Assembly: GCF_027497255.1 (NCBI RefSeq)
Contig: NZ_CP114903.1
Span: 3,348,001-3,412,000 of the forward strand
DNA length: 64,000 bases
DNA from: Micromonospora sp. WMMD882
GTDB lineage: Bacteria; Actinomycetota; Actinomycetes; Mycobacteriales; Micromonosporaceae
Direction: 5' to 3'
In this document: positions 43,601 through 55,324 of the stretch, piece by piece
How the letters are laid out: each line of letters starts with the position of its first letter
How positions within the stretch are numbered: position 1 is the first letter of the stretch
The notes under the pieces: generated by a model
Database searches by the model: none
What the model saw: the letters and a program-made list of their open reading frames with translations, nothing else
What the model was told of the DNA's origin: nothing
Translations under genes and position numbers: made by a program

Positions 43601-45584
43601 GCTCGTCGCGCTGCACGCGGCCGGGGCCGGGCTGGTACGCCCCTGGACGACCGCCCTGGCGTTGAGCATCGTCGTGCTGGTCGGCGTCACCGTCGCCACG
43701 CTGGGCCGGTCCTTCGCCGGGCCGGAGGACCTGGTCGAGGCCGAGGGGATGCCGCCGCACCTGGTGACCATCGGCGGTCTCGCCACCGCAGCCGCCCTGT
43801 TCGCCCTGCCCGGCGTGGTGGCCGCGCTGGCCGCCCAAGCCGGGCACCCGCCCGAGGTGCTGATCACCGGCGCGTTGGCCGCCTCCAGCATCGGGCTCGC
43901 GGTGGTCGCGGCAGTCCGGCGACGGGCGCCGCAGTACCTGCCGTACGCGAGTCTCGGCATCGCCGCCGGCGCGACGGTCAGCGCGTTCGCGGCGATCCCC
44001 GCCGGCCTGGCCGTCGGGGTGTTCGCGGCGGCGGTCGCCCTGCTCGGCGTCCTCGCCGAGCTGGTCCGGGCGGCGACCGTGCCGCCGGCCGCCGCTGCCG
44101 CCGCGCCCGTCGGACGGTGGACGATGCTGCTGGACGGCGCGCTGCGCCGGATGCCGGCCCGGCTGACCGACCGGCGCTGGCGGATCAGCCCGGCGGCCGG
44201 CGCGCTCGCCGCCGCCGCCCTGCCCATCGCGCTGGCGGTGGTCACTCTCACCCCGGCCCTGGTGGTCACGCTGGTCGAGCCGTACGCGGCGCTGTCCCGG
44301 ATCTGGGCGGGGCCGCCGCCGGAGCTGCTCACCGTGCCGGCCGACGCGGGGAACCCGACCCACGTGCTCACCGCGCTGCTGCTCACCGTCACCGCCGCGC
44401 TGGCCGCCGTCGCGTTCACCGGCGGGGTGTACTTCCGGGCGGTGCCGGTGGTGCTGCCCGGTCTCGCGGTCACCGTGCTGATCACCCCGACCGCCCTGGG
44501 ACAGGGCTGGCCGCACACCACCCTCGCCGCGCTGGCCGTGTTCACCCTGGCCATGCTCGGGTTGGCGCTGACCCCGCCACCGCCGCTGGTCGAGCCGGCC
44601 CGGTCGCTGCGCTGGACCAGGGTGCTGGTGTTCGGCATCGGCCTGGCCGCCGGGAGCGCCGGCCTGGCCGGCGCGCTGGCCACCCGGGACCTCACCGTCT
44701 TCACCCTGGCCGGGGCGGTCGCGGTCGGCGCGGTCGCGGCGCTGTTCGGCAGCACCGAGCGGGCCCGCATCCTGGGCTGGCTGTTCGCCTCGCTGACGGC
44801 CCAGCTTCTGGTGCTCACCATCGGGCTGGTCGCCGGGTTCGCGCCGGTCTGGTCGGCGTTCGGGGTGCTGGCGGTCGGGGCGGCGCTCCAGGTGTTCGCC
44901 GCCCGGCTGCCGCGCCTGCGCCGCCCCGAGGCGCAGCGCGAGGCGGCCACGGTGCAGTGGAGCGGGTACGCCGCCGCGCTGATCGCCCTGGCCCTGGCGT
45001 TCGACTCGCCCCGGCACGTCGCCGCCCTGCTGGCCGGCTGGGGCGCGGTGCTCGGGGTGGCCGCCACCCGGCCGGGTCGTGGCCCGACCGAACGGCGCAT
45101 CCTGTTCTGGTCGGTGGTGGGCTGCGAGATCGTCGCCTGGTGGATCCTGATGCGGGTCGCCGACGTGGCGCTGCCCGAGGCGTACACGCTGCCGTTCGCG
45201 GCGCTCGCGCTGCTGGTCGGCATGCTGGAGCTGCGGGAACGCCCCGACCTGAGCAGTTGGGTCGCGTACGGGCCGGCGCTGGTCACCGCGTTCGTGCCGA
45301 CCCTGGCGATCGTGCTGGCCACCGACTCCAGCCTGCTCCGGCAGGTGCTCCTGCTGCTCGGGGCGGTGGGCGTGCTGATCTGGGGGTCGATGACCCAGCA
45401 GCAGGCCCCGGTGATCGTCGGGGCGGTGGTCACCGGGATCGCCGCGCTACACGCGTTGTTCAGTCTGGGACCGTGGCTGGTGCTGCTGCTGGTCGGTCTG
45501 GTGCTGCTGGTGCTGGGCGCGAGCAACGAGCGCCGTCGCCGCGCCCAGGACCGCCTGCAGACCGCCCTGCGCGGTATGCGCTGA
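40653..45584 (+). CDS. Giant polytopic membrane protein (SCO7613 C-terminal type)
   Basis: A 1,643-residue membrane protein. It opens with a four-cysteine zinc ribbon (C6, C9, C19, C22) and a coiled-coil-like basic segment (residues ~35-90). About 40 hydrophobic segments follow to the end, interrupted by one polar, charged stretch around residues 305-370. The pattern matches the actinobacterial family annotated by its SCO7613 C-terminal domain, whose function is unknown. GGAGGGG precedes the GTG at 40653. The C-terminus is a short basic tail. The gene stands alone between ugd and purE. Confidence 0.9.
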   Translation: MSGFQCVSCGNQIKPARRCPHCGAGQPQWAAHVAQVERSIAELKAREAEISREQRQLAQKMQAAMFQRDVLAHAGEERLRQATRPRKVRLRRPGRRTPVAPPGGVPTAPTGGVGPRVPRQSAPPPAGPTATATWLDADDPEHPPEASSREVQNIPLGLGALLIGVAAVVFAAVATSSMDALARLLILLAATALTLLAPPLVARRGLLSTAETIAAVGLLLVPLDGYALHAVGLPGSSAVPGPVYAGLVFAVTAGIGYGYARATGLRVPRFAAVLAAQPVLPLLASGLVGGPAGWALAFTVVAAIDLALVRSPLTTEPVADATDGRPTPDRSTPRRPEGAPEEDGEVFTDPSTTTTRPARATAGPRAAVPARRVPGLTELGWTLFGAAVALALAYAVVALLRATTVPAALGAGAALLLAAAVTLAGTVSLRRPPLPDLGAGIATLAVIGALGRVAAVALPGRALLLISVVIALTSVAVRAVPERARRGPQLASAVALTVTGLLVAAGAVRAGVATVRAALPAWAADLDRYPAVLAEAAGPAGWQLVLSALLLTVAAVLALPAEIRREFAVAGAAVTALAAPASVGLGWATAPWPMALTAIGVGLAGLTARTRRAALAHALAAGAVGLVGAGAALARPASTAAVLLALFVGGVLVVLAPRVRLTPAAAADTLTAWAAGGAAFALPGAVAGFVAALVPAGPVLTPATQREVTVPILAASFLAVCVTVGYAAIVQVSQRKISMPLAVGAGLGALAVAAAAFAAPGATSADAWVAALLAVAALLLFAAPSIDARNRTDLPLDGSDFAAAAATVALVATLLRIAAVLVPGAQLLVAAALVLVVAVAARAMPDEWRRGPILGMALAGAVIGALAGWTALRGGFGVIAVPGPIWAGDLTGWPAAPVGGVTAQAPVALVLLGVAAAILLPEPWKHDVSGAAAVLATIGAPAALDLPWWSPVLVSGTVATIFGMAAVAATDPRAGLSRITVAALVALHAAGAGLVRPWTTALALSIVVLVGVTVATLGRSFAGPEDLVEAEGMPPHLVTIGGLATAAALFALPGVVAALAAQAGHPPEVLITGALAASSIGLAVVAAVRRRAPQYLPYASLGIAAGATVSAFAAIPAGLAVGVFAAAVALLGVLAELVRAATVPPAAAAAAPVGRWTMLLDGALRRMPARLTDRRWRISPAAGALAAAALPIALAVVTLTPALVVTLVEPYAALSRIWAGPPPELLTVPADAGNPTHVLTALLLTVTAALAAVAFTGGVYFRAVPVVLPGLAVTVLITPTALGQGWPHTTLAALAVFTLAMLGLALTPPPPLVEPARSLRWTRVLVFGIGLAAGSAGLAGALATRDLTVFTLAGAVAVGAVAALFGSTERARILGWLFASLTAQLLVLTIGLVAGFAPVWSAFGVLAVGAALQVFAARLPRLRRPEAQREAATVQWSGYAAALIALALAFDSPRHVAALLAGWGAVLGVAATRPGRGPTERRILFWSVVGCEIVAWWILMRVADVALPEAYTLPFAALALLVGMLELRERPDLSSWVAYGPALVTAFVPTLAIVLATDSSLLRQVLLLLGAVGVLIWGSMTQQQAPVIVGAVVTGIAALHALFSLGPWLVLLLVGLVLLVLGASNERRRRAQDRLQTALRGMR

Positions 45585-45631
45585 GCAGGGCGGCAGCGGC
45601 CCGGACCTGCCGGGCCCGGCCCGACGGAGGG

Positions 45632-46126
45632 TCAGGCCGGGAGGGAGGCGTGCAGGGCGGCTTCCTTCTCGGCGACCAGCTTCTCCAGGTCCGCCTGGAA
45701 CGCGGTCATCCGGGCCCGCAGCGCCTCGTCGGCGGCGGCCAGGATCCGTACGGCGAGCAGGCCGGCGTTGCGCGCCCCGCCGATCGACACGGTGGCCACC
45801 GGCACGCCGGCCGGCATCTGCACGATGGACAGCAGCGAGTCCATCCCGTCGAGGTGCTTCAACGGGACCGGCACCCCGATCACCGGCAGCGGCGTGGCCG
45901 AGGCGACCATGCCGGGCAGGTGGGCGGCCCCACCGGCGCCCGCGATGATCACCCGCAGGCCCCGGTCGGCGGCCGAACGGGCGTAGTCGATCATCTTGGT
46001 CGGGGTGCGGTGCGCGGAGACCACGCCCACCTCGTACGTCACCCCGAACTCGTCGAGCGCCTCGGCGGCGGCCCGCATGGTCGGCCAGTCCGAGTCGCTG
46101 CCCATGATCAGCCCGACGGTGCTCAT
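45632..46126 (-). CDS. purE: N5-carboxyaminoimidazole ribonucleotide mutase
   Basis: A 164-residue class I PurE that converts N5-CAIR to CAIR in purine synthesis. The active-site motifs [18 protein letters not shown] and [11 protein letters not shown] are intact, followed by [20 protein letters not shown]. The length is standard. Its start overlaps the end of purK by four bases, so the two subunits of this step are translationally coupled. Confidence 0.97.
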   Translation of the reverse strand: MSTVGLIMGSDSDWPTMRAAAEALDEFGVTYEVGVVSAHRTPTKMIDYARSAADRGLRVIIAGAGGAAHLPGMVASATPLPVIGVPVPLKHLDGMDSLLSIVQMPAGVPVATVSIGGARNAGLLAVRILAAADEALRARMTAFQADLEKLVAEKEAALHASLPA

Positions 46127-47292
46127 CCCTGCGGCTCCTGCCCTTCACGCAGCCAGTGGGCGGCCCGCGCGGCGCGCGCCCGTACCTCGTCGAGATCGTC
46201 GCCGAGCACCGTGACGTGCCCGATCTTGCGGCCCGGTCGGACCTGCTTGCCGTACAGGTGCACCTTCGCCCCGGGCTCGGCGGCGAACAGGTGGTGCAGC
46301 CGCTCGTCGATCGACATGCCGCCGGGCTCGCCGCCGAGCACGTTCGCCATCACCACGACCGGCGCGGCCAGCGCGGTGTCCCCCATCGGGTAGTCCAGGA
46401 CCGCCCGCAGGTGCTGCTCGAACTGCGAGGTGCGGGCCCCCTCGATGGTCCAGTGCCCGGAGTTGTGCGGACGCATGGCCAGCTCGTTGACCACCACGCC
46501 GGCGTCGGTCTCGAACAGCTCCACGGCGAGCAGGCCGACCACGCCGAGCGCGGTGGCCAGGTCGATGGCGAGCTGCTGGGTGGCGACCGCCCGCTCCTCG
46601 GGCAGGTCGGGGGCCGGGGCCAGCACCTCGACACAGATGCCGTCGCGCTGCACCGTCTCCACCACCGGGTACGCGGCGACCTGGCCGAACGGCGAACGGG
46701 CCACCTGCACGGCCAGCTCGCGGCGCAGCCGGACCCGCTCCTCGACGATCAGCTTCGTGCCGCCGGCGAGCAGGGCGCCGGCCAGCTCGGTGGCCTGGTC
46801 CGCGTCGTCGACCAGCCAGACGCCCCGACCGTCGTAGCCGCCCCGGGCCGCCTTCAGGACCACCGGCCAGCCGGTACGCGTACCGAAGTCGACCAGGTCG
46901 GCAGGGGCGGCGACCGGCGCCCAGGCGGGCACCGGCGCGCCCAGCGCGGCCAGCTTCTCCCGCATGGCCTGCTTGTCCTGGGCGTACACCAGCGCGTCGG
47001 CCGGCGGGTGCAGCGTCGTCCCCTCGGCGGCGAGGGCGCGGATGTGTCCGGTCGGCACGTGCTCGTGGTCGAACGTGACGACGTCGCAGCCTTTCGCGAA
47101 GGTGCGCAGCGCCGACAGGTCGGTGTGGTCGCCGTACTGGACGTCGGCGGCGACCAGGGCCGCGCCGTCGTCGGGGGTGAGCGCGAGGACGCGCAGCGAC
47201 TGACCGAGGGCGATCGCGGCCTGGTGGGTCATCCGGGCCAACTGGCCGCCGCCCACCATGCCGACAACAGGGAGACCGGTACGGGGATCCAT
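46123..47292 (-). CDS. purK: N5-carboxyaminoimidazole ribonucleotide synthase
   Basis: A 389-residue ATP-grasp enzyme that uses ATP and bicarbonate to carboxylate AIR. The N-terminal [17 protein letters not shown], the ATP-grasp segments [20 protein letters not shown] and [19 protein letters not shown], and the metal-site [19 protein letters not shown] are present. The ATG at 47292 has no clear ribosome binding site, but a minus-strand TAGGCT ends nine bases upstream, so a leader of at most a few bases is likely. It is the first gene of purK-purE. Confidence 0.97.
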   Translation of the reverse strand: MDPRTGLPVVGMVGGGQLARMTHQAAIALGQSLRVLALTPDDGAALVAADVQYGDHTDLSALRTFAKGCDVVTFDHEHVPTGHIRALAAEGTTLHPPADALVYAQDKQAMREKLAALGAPVPAWAPVAAPADLVDFGTRTGWPVVLKAARGGYDGRGVWLVDDADQATELAGALLAGGTKLIVEERVRLRRELAVQVARSPFGQVAAYPVVETVQRDGICVEVLAPAPDLPEERAVATQQLAIDLATALGVVGLLAVELFETDAGVVVNELAMRPHNSGHWTIEGARTSQFEQHLRAVLDYPMGDTALAAPVVVMANVLGGEPGGMSIDERLHHLFAAEPGAKVHLYGKQVRPGRKIGHVTVLGDDLDEVRARAARAAHWLREGQEPQG

Positions 47293-47347
47293 AGCGCCGC
47301 CAGCCTATCCGGACGACCCGCGCCACCCACCCGCAGGTGTGCCGCCA

Positions 47348-49390
<2,043 letters not shown>

Positions 49391-49396
49391 CGCACG

Positions 49397-49402
49397 ACCA
49401 TA
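49397..49402 (-). promoter_or_regulatory. -10 element of a leaderless DUF255-protein transcript
   Basis: TATGGT on the minus strand, six bases before the GTG at 49390; it decides that start codon. Confidence 0.5.
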
Positions 49403-49536
49403 ACCAGCGCTCCGGGCGGCGACATCCCGGACCGTCGGCACGGTCGTTTCCCGGGGGTCTTCCGGCATTCACATTCATCGACTTTCATCAGTGCATGCCC
49501 GGCGATCGTCGCCGGCCTCTCCCCCGGAGGCGACAC

Positions 49537-50610
49537 ATGCGCGCACCCCGTCCCCTGTCCACGCTCGCCGTGGCCGCGGCCCTGCTCGCCGCCGCCCCGG
49601 CCCTGCTCGCCGCCACCCCGGCTGCCGCCGCCCCGGCCGTCGCGGGCGGCCCGGCCGTCGCGGTCGGCCCGCAGAGCCGGGTCTCGGCCACCACCACCGT
49701 CGGCACCCACAACGCGTACGAGAAGGAGACGTACGCCTATCTGGCGCAGGCGCTCGACGCCCGGCCCGGCATGATCGAGCTGGACGTCTGGCCGGACATC
49801 ATCACCAACCAGTGGCGGGTCAGCCACGCCAACCCGCTCGGGAACAACAACAACTGCGTCGCCGCCACCAGCGCCGGCCAGCTCTACACCGGCACCCGGA
49901 ACCGGAACCTCGAACACTGCCTCGACGACATCCGGCTCTGGCTGGCCGCCCACCCGGACGCCGGGCCGCTGCACCTCAAACTGGAGTTGAAGACCGGCTT
50001 CAGCGCCCGTACCGGGCAGGGGCCCACCCAGCTCGACGCGCTGCTCGCCGCCCGGCTCGGCAACCGGGTCTTCCGCCCGGCCGACCTGCGCGGCGGATAC
50101 GCCTCACTGGACGCCGCCGCCCGCGCCGACGCCTGGCCCACCCGGGCCCAGCTCGCCGGGAAGGTGATCGTGCACCTGATCCCCGGCACCGTCGAGCAGG
50201 GCAACCCGACCGACACCCTGTGGACCGACGTCGAGTACGCCCGCCACCTGGCCGGCCTGGCCGCCGCCGGCGCCCTGGCCAGCGCCCAGGCGTTCCCCGC
50301 CGTGCACAAGGCCCAGGCCGGCGATCCGCGCGCCCGGTACGCCGACGCCACGCTGCGCCCCTGGTTCGTGATCTTCGACGGGGACGCCACCGCGTACGTG
50401 ACCGGCGGCATCGACACCGCCTGGTACCACAGCAACCACTACCTGCTGGTGATGACCGACGCGCAGCACGTCCCGCCGGCGGTGGGGAACACCGACCCGG
50501 CCGCCGCCCGGGCCCGGGTCGCCCAGTTGGCCGCGAAACACGCCAGCGTGGCCTCCGCCGACTGGGCCGCCCTGCCCGACGTGGTCGACGACCTGCACGA
50601 CCGGGGCTGA
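49537..50610 (+). CDS. Secreted calcium-dependent PI-PLC-like protein
   Basis: A 357-residue exported protein. The signal peptide runs to about residue 35, with an Ala-rich core and an ATPAAAA-type cleavage region. The mature sequence matches the bacterial Ca2+-dependent phosphoinositide-specific phospholipase C group: VGTHNAYEKETY with a catalytic-type His, IELDVWPD, WRVSHANPLG with a second His, and LHLKLELKTGF. A single-domain TIM-barrel is expected. GGAGG lies six bases before the ATG at 49537. It would act on phosphoinositides or related lipids outside the cell; substrate is inferred from the family. Confidence 0.9.
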   Translation: MRAPRPLSTLAVAAALLAAAPALLAATPAAAAPAVAGGPAVAVGPQSRVSATTTVGTHNAYEKETYAYLAQALDARPGMIELDVWPDIITNQWRVSHANPLGNNNNCVAATSAGQLYTGTRNRNLEHCLDDIRLWLAAHPDAGPLHLKLELKTGFSARTGQGPTQLDALLAARLGNRVFRPADLRGGYASLDAAARADAWPTRAQLAGKVIVHLIPGTVEQGNPTDTLWTDVEYARHLAGLAAAGALASAQAFPAVHKAQAGDPRARYADATLRPWFVIFDGDATAYVTGGIDTAWYHSNHYLLVMTDAQHVPPAVGNTDPAAARARVAQLAAKHASVASADWAALPDVVDDLHDRG

Positions 50611-50769
50611 TCCTCTCCCCCGTCCCACCGCCCCGTTCCCACCACCGCGCCCCGTTCCCCCACCACCCCGCCGCCCGTTGCTCCTGCTGCCCCGTTGCTC
50701 CTGCCGGCGTTGCTGCCTCCTGGGCCGCCTCACCATCCTGTCGCCGACCTCACCGTCCGGCCGGTTCTT

Positions 50770-50927
50770 CCCGCCGAGGTTGACGGGCGGGTGGTGAGGC
50801 GGGGCTGGTGGTGAGGCGGACGGAGCCTTTGGAGCTGCCCCGCCTCTCCCCGCCGAGGTTGGCGGACGGGTGACGAGGCGGAGCGGATGGTAAGCCGAGC
50901 GGAGCCTTTGGAGCTGCCCCAGATATG
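50770..50927. repeat. Two tandem copies of a 79-base repeat
   Basis: CCCGCCGAGGTTG occurs at 50770 and 50849, and CGGAGCCTTTGGAGCTGCCC(C) at 50821 and 50900. The offset is 79 bases in both cases; the intervening sequence has diverged (for example GACGGGCGGG against GCGGACGGG). Confidence 0.85.
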
Positions 50928-50936
50928 GGGCAGCTC
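50911..50936. terminator. Hairpin between convergent genes
   Basis: GAGCTGCCCC-AGATAT-GGGGCAGCTC: perfect ten-base stem with a six-base loop, placed between two convergent genes where it could stop both transcripts. The left arm is part of the 79-base repeat. Confidence 0.55.
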
Positions 50937-51142
50937 GACAGCGCCCGAACCGGCTGTCCGTCATCCCCGGGAACGGCAGAGTGCTGCCCACCGGTCGGGA
51001 GGGTGGGCCGACGCAAGCCGGACCCGGGGGATCTTCCTGCCCGCCGGTCGGGACGCGGCCCGGGGATGCCGGGCCGAACGAGGCGGCGAATCCGGGAACA
51101 GGACCACGAGGGCCAGGACGGCGAGAGGCGGGAGCGGTCTCG

Positions 51143-53677
51143 TCAGGAGGCGCCGTCGGCGCGGAGCGGGAAGACGTTCGCGGTGGCCGTGTCGAGCAGG
51201 GAGCCGAGCACCGTACCGATCTTGTCGGCCGGCATCGGCTTGAAGAAGTGGTACCCCTGGGCGGAGGTGCAGCCCAGCTCGGCCAGGGCGAGCCGCTGCT
51301 CGGCGGTCTCCACGCCCTCGGCGACCACCCGTAGCCCCAGCTCCTGGGCCAGCCCGACGGTGGTGCGGACGATCGCCGCCGCCTGCGGCGAGTCGGCCAT
51401 CCGGCCCACGAACGAGCGGTCGACCTTCACCTCGTCGACCGGCACCCGGGTCAGGAACGTCAACGACGAGAAGCCGGTGCCGAAGTCGTCCACCGCGATC
51501 TGCACGCCGGTCGCGCGCAGCGCGGCGAGCACCTCGTCGACGACCTCCAGCTCGCTCATCACCACCGTCTCGGTGATCTCCAACACCAGCCGGTGCGGGG
51601 GGACCTGGTGCCGGCGCAGCGCATCGGCGATCTCGGTCGGCAACCGGGGGTCGAGAAGGCTCCGCGCGGACACGTTCACCGAGATCGGCACGTCGAGGCC
51701 GTCCCGGGCCCAACCCGCGGCCACGGTCAGCGCCTTGTCCAGGATGTAGCGGGTGAACGCGCCGAGCTGTTCGCTGTGCTCCACCGGCCCGACGAACTCG
51801 GCGGGGGTGAGCAGCCCCCGACGCGGGTGCCGCCACCGGACCAGCGCCTCCACGCCGGTCGGCGCGCCGGTGGTCAGGTCCACCGCGGGTTGCAGGGCCA
51901 GGAACAACTGGTCCTCGACGGTGAGCGCCTCGCGCAGCTCGGCCAGCAGGGTCAACTGGTCGGTGCTGGCGTCGTCCCGGGAGCTGTCGTACGCGGCGAC
52001 GCTGCCGCCACCGGCCTTCGCCTGGTACATCGCGATGTCGGCGCGGCGCAGCAGCTCGGTCAGGTCGGCGGTGCCCGCGCCGGCCACCACCACCCCGACC
52101 GACACCTCCGTGGACATCCGTACCCCGGCCACCTCGATCGGCGCGGCCAGCCGCTCCACGACCTCCCGGGCCCGGCGCAGCGCGTACGCCGTCGGAGCGC
52201 TGCCCCGGTCGACCACCGGCAACGTGGTCATCAGCACCGCGAACTCGTCGCCGCCGAGCCGGCCGAGCAGGTCGCCGGGGCGGATCAGGGCGCCCAGCCG
52301 GTTCGCGGTCTGCTGTAGGAGGCGGTCACCGGCGGTGTGCCCGAGGGTGTCGTTGACCTCCTTGAAGTGGTTGACGTCCAACAGCAGCAGCGCCACCGGC
52401 CGCCCGTGCGCGAGCTGCCGCAGCGCCTCGTCGCCCCGGGCCAGCAGGGCGGTCCGGTTGACCAGGCCGGTGAGCGGGTCGTGCACCGCCTCGTACGACG
52501 ACCGTTCGGTGACCAGGCGCAGCTCCCGGTGGGTGGCCGCGTCGTGCAACGCGGCGGCCAGGGCGTCACCGAAGGCGGCGAAGGCGTCCCGCTCGGACTC
52601 GGTCGGGGCGACCGAACCGGCGAGCCGGATCCGCAGCTCGCCGACCAGGGTCGCGCCGACGGTGAGCGGTCGGAGCAGCTCGTGCCCACCCGGGTCGGGC
52701 TCGCCGGTTTCCGGGACGGAGGCGTCCGGTGGCGGCCCGTCCCCGGCGACCACCTGGCCGCCGGCGGCGCCGTGGTAGCGCCGCCACCGGCCGTCGACAC
52801 GGAGCACGTGAACGTGCACCACGCTGGCCTGGAAGAGCACCAGCGCGCCGGTCACCGCGGCGGTGGCGACGCCCCGCTCGTCGAGCTGGTTGAGCGTGCC
52901 GGTGGCCTCGGCGAACGCCCGCCAGGTACGGCGTTCCCCCTCGGCGCGCAACCGGAACCGGTAGGTCTGCTGGAGCAGCCAGCACGGCGGCGGCAGGAGC
53001 AGCAGCCAGCGCGGGTCGATCCTGATCAGGGCGATCACCAGCAGGCCGATCGCGACGTTGCCGACGAACATCAGCAGTTTTCCGCGCAACGCGGCGAGCA
53101 GCGGCGGGGTGACCGCGCCGCCGTGCCGGGCCGTCAGGCTCAGGCCGCCCAACCCGGCGCTGACCAGCAGGTACGTCGCCGCCCCGGCCAGCATGGCGAG
53201 CGTCAGCGACGGGGTGGGCCGGGCCAGGAAGGGTTGACCGAGGGACGTGGTGACCGCGACGGCCGCGGCGGTCGCCACCGTCGCCGAGGCGGCGATCCGC
53301 ACCAGCTCCACGGCCGTGCGACGGTCCCCGGCAAGCGACATCAACCCCCAGGTGAGGCCGGTGCCGAGCAGCGCGGCGGCGGGCAGCCAACCACCAGGGG
53401 CGAGGTACAGCGAGACGATCAGCGCGGCTTCGCCCCAGGTGATGCTCACCATGCCGGCGACCGCGCGGAACCGGAGGCGGGCGAGTTGGGCGACGCCGAA
53501 CACCGCGACCGCGATGCCGAACCGGGCCCACGGGGGAAGCGGGTCCGCCGTGGGCAGGCCGGCCGGCAGCGTCAGGCCGACGACGGCGGCGGTCAGCGCG
53601 GCCACCAGCACCACGGCGACGAGCAGGCGTACCCGGGCGGCCGGGGTGTCACGGGCAGCCGGTGCTGTGACGGTCAC
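51143..53677 (-). CDS. Membrane GGDEF-EAL protein (cyclic di-GMP turnover)
   Basis: An 844-residue protein. Residues ~15-240 contain several membrane helices. A GAF-like or coiled region follows, then GGDEF with an intact active site (RLGGDEFAVL, near residue 475), then EAL with EALVRWRHP (near 609), ISVNVSAR, VLEITETVV and DDFGTGFSS. Both catalytic sites look intact, so it could make and/or degrade cyclic di-GMP in response to a membrane signal. The I-site RxxD is not obvious before the GGDEF. GGGAGGGGGG precedes the GTG at 53677. Confidence 0.94.
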   Translation of the reverse strand: MTVTAPAARDTPAARVRLLVAVVLVAALTAAVVGLTLPAGLPTADPLPPWARFGIAVAVFGVAQLARLRFRAVAGMVSITWGEAALIVSLYLAPGGWLPAAALLGTGLTWGLMSLAGDRRTAVELVRIAASATVATAAAVAVTTSLGQPFLARPTPSLTLAMLAGAATYLLVSAGLGGLSLTARHGGAVTPPLLAALRGKLLMFVGNVAIGLLVIALIRIDPRWLLLLPPPCWLLQQTYRFRLRAEGERRTWRAFAEATGTLNQLDERGVATAAVTGALVLFQASVVHVHVLRVDGRWRRYHGAAGGQVVAGDGPPPDASVPETGEPDPGGHELLRPLTVGATLVGELRIRLAGSVAPTESERDAFAAFGDALAAALHDAATHRELRLVTERSSYEAVHDPLTGLVNRTALLARGDEALRQLAHGRPVALLLLDVNHFKEVNDTLGHTAGDRLLQQTANRLGALIRPGDLLGRLGGDEFAVLMTTLPVVDRGSAPTAYALRRAREVVERLAAPIEVAGVRMSTEVSVGVVVAGAGTADLTELLRRADIAMYQAKAGGGSVAAYDSSRDDASTDQLTLLAELREALTVEDQLFLALQPAVDLTTGAPTGVEALVRWRHPRRGLLTPAEFVGPVEHSEQLGAFTRYILDKALTVAAGWARDGLDVPISVNVSARSLLDPRLPTEIADALRRHQVPPHRLVLEITETVVMSELEVVDEVLAALRATGVQIAVDDFGTGFSSLTFLTRVPVDEVKVDRSFVGRMADSPQAAAIVRTTVGLAQELGLRVVAEGVETAEQRLALAELGCTSAQGYHFFKPMPADKIGTVLGSLLDTATANVFPLRADGAS

Positions 53678-53842
53678 TGGCCCCCCTCCCGCGCACGGTT
53701 CGGGGATGCGTTGGTCCCCCGGCGGAAGGCTAAGCCAAACAAGAGGACGACAACAGGGGGTGACGCCCCGGTTCGCCCCGGATCATGCCTCGGAGGTCCC
53801 GTTACGGTGCTGCTGGGGTCCGTCCTGAGCGTTCGTCGGTTT

Positions 53843-54154
53843 CTACTGTGACGAGCCCCGGTCTGTCGGATCAACGACTGACCGGCCGGCACCGCCCGGG
53901 GCCGCCGACGTGGGGGCGGGCGGCACTGTGGGGTCGGACACCGGCGACGGCTGCTGGTCGGACACCGACAATGACCGCTGGTCGGGGAACCGGTCCGGCA
54001 GCCGACGGAGCCGGGAGTTCATGTTGCGGATGAGCAGGACGGTGGCGGTGCCGAGCAGCACGATGAGGAACAGACCCATCGGCCCGGCCAGGCCACCGGT
54101 ACGGGTGTCCCCGAAGTTGTTCTCCGCGAGCACCTGGGCGGCGGTGGTCAGCAT
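53843..54154 (-). CDS. Small single-helix membrane protein
   Basis: A 103-residue protein with one membrane helix (residues ~24-42, GPMGLFLIVLLGTATVLLI), a basic stop-transfer segment (RNMNSRLRRLPDRF) and a disordered Pro/Ser-rich cytoplasmic tail. GGAGGAG is well placed before the ATG at 54154. No family is recognised by name. It lies 84 bases downstream of mca on the same strand and may share its transcript. Confidence 0.82.
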   Translation of the reverse strand: MLTTAAQVLAENNFGDTRTGGLAGPMGLFLIVLLGTATVLLIRNMNSRLRRLPDRFPDQRSLSVSDQQPSPVSDPTVPPAPTSAAPGGAGRSVVDPTDRGSSQ

Positions 54155-54238
54155 GGGTCTCCTCCGATGTGCGGACTACGACCAGGGTAGCCCCGCCCCC
54201 TGACCGGCGGGCGGGGCCGCCCTGCTCACCGTGCCCGG

Positions 54239-55120
54239 TCAGCCGGCGTGGGCCCGCTCCCGGATGCCGGCGAAGAGGTCGGACTCGGGCAGCGGGCTGT
54301 CGACCATCGACCGGACCAGTTCGAAGTCCTCGGTCGGCCACGCCTTCTGCTGCACCTCGAGCGGCACGTGGAACCAGAAGCCGTCCGGGTCGACCTGGGT
54401 GGCGTGGGCGCGCAGCGCGTCGTCGCGTACCGGGAAGTACGTGGAGCACTCCACCCGGGTGGTGACCCGGGGCCCCTTGTCGGGCCGGTCCTCCCACCGG
54501 TCCAGCCACTGCGCGTACGGCGACTCCAGACCGGCGTCGAGCACCGCCTCGTGCAGCGCGGTGACCTTGGCACGGGAGAAGCCCATGTCGTAGTAGAGCT
54601 TGAGCGGCTGCCACGGCTCACCCAGGTCGGGGTAGCGCCCGGGGTCGCCGGCCGCCTCGAAGGCCGCGACGCTGATCTTGTGGCACATGATGTGGTCGGG
54701 GTGCGGGTAGCCGCCCTCCTCGTCGTACGTGGTGACCACGTGCGGACGGAACTCCCGCATCAGGCGCACCAGTGGCCCGGCGGCGACGTCGACCTCCTGG
54801 AGGGCGAAGCACCCCTCGGGCAACGGCGGCAGCGGGTCGCCCTCGGGCAGGCCCGAGTCGACGAAGCCCAGCCAGGCCTGCTCGACGCCGAGGATGGCCC
54901 GGGCGGCGTCCATCTCGGCCCGCCGGATCTCCCCGATGTTGGCCCAGACGTCCGGCCGGTCCAGCTTGGGGTTCAGCACGCTGCCGCGTTCCCCGCCGGT
55001 GCACGTCACGACCAGCACGTCCACCCCCTCGGCGACGTACTTCGCCATGGTCGCGGCGCCCTTGCTCGACTCGTCGTCGGGATGGGCGTGGACGGCCATG
55101 AGACGCAGTTGCTCTGCCAA
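54239..55120 (-). CDS. mca: Mycothiol S-conjugate amidase
   Basis: A 293-residue zinc amidase that cleaves mycothiol S-conjugates, releasing a mercapturic acid for export during detoxification. The metal motifs AHPDDE (H13, D16) and [10 protein letters not shown] (H140-H147) are intact. The segment [15 protein letters not shown] and the C-terminal [15 protein letters not shown] distinguish Mca from the shorter-tailed MshB deacetylase. The frame is open to 55747; the real start is the TTG at 55120, with GAGGAG seven bases upstream. This gene shows that the organism uses mycothiol. Confidence 0.95.
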   Translation of the reverse strand: MAEQLRLMAVHAHPDDESSKGAATMAKYVAEGVDVLVVTCTGGERGSVLNPKLDRPDVWANIGEIRRAEMDAARAILGVEQAWLGFVDSGLPEGDPLPPLPEGCFALQEVDVAAGPLVRLMREFRPHVVTTYDEEGGYPHPDHIMCHKISVAAFEAAGDPGRYPDLGEPWQPLKLYYDMGFSRAKVTALHEAVLDAGLESPYAQWLDRWEDRPDKGPRVTTRVECSTYFPVRDDALRAHATQVDPDGFWFHVPLEVQQKAWPTEDFELVRSMVDSPLPESDLFAGIRERAHAG

Positions 55121-55324
55121 AGCCGCACTCCTCGTGTCTGCCCCCACCCGCCCCTGGCGACCGGGTGGCTGGGCTGCCGGTATCTCCCTCAGCCTCGGCC
55201 TGCCGCGGTCGGACGTGTCAACATGGGCGTCGACCTGCCGACAGCGCGACGTGGGCGGGCTGAGAAGATGGACCCGCTCATTCTTCCCGACGCCTGTGAC
55301 GAGAACGCCAGGAGACGCCCACCG

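Larger units (their letters stand above)
50611..51142. other. Repeat-bearing intergenic region between convergent genes
   Basis: 532 non-coding bases between the ends of the phospholipase-like and GGDEF-EAL genes. It contains a C/T-rich stretch (50620-50760), a 79-base tandem duplication and a hairpin. No gene is supported. Confidence 0.6.

Noticed and set aside
41583..45017. 1,144-residue minus-strand frame, and 899-residue frame 42827-45526
   Set aside because: Both are antisense to the giant membrane protein and consist of low-complexity Arg/Gly/Gln or Ala/Ser/Thr sequence; no motif.
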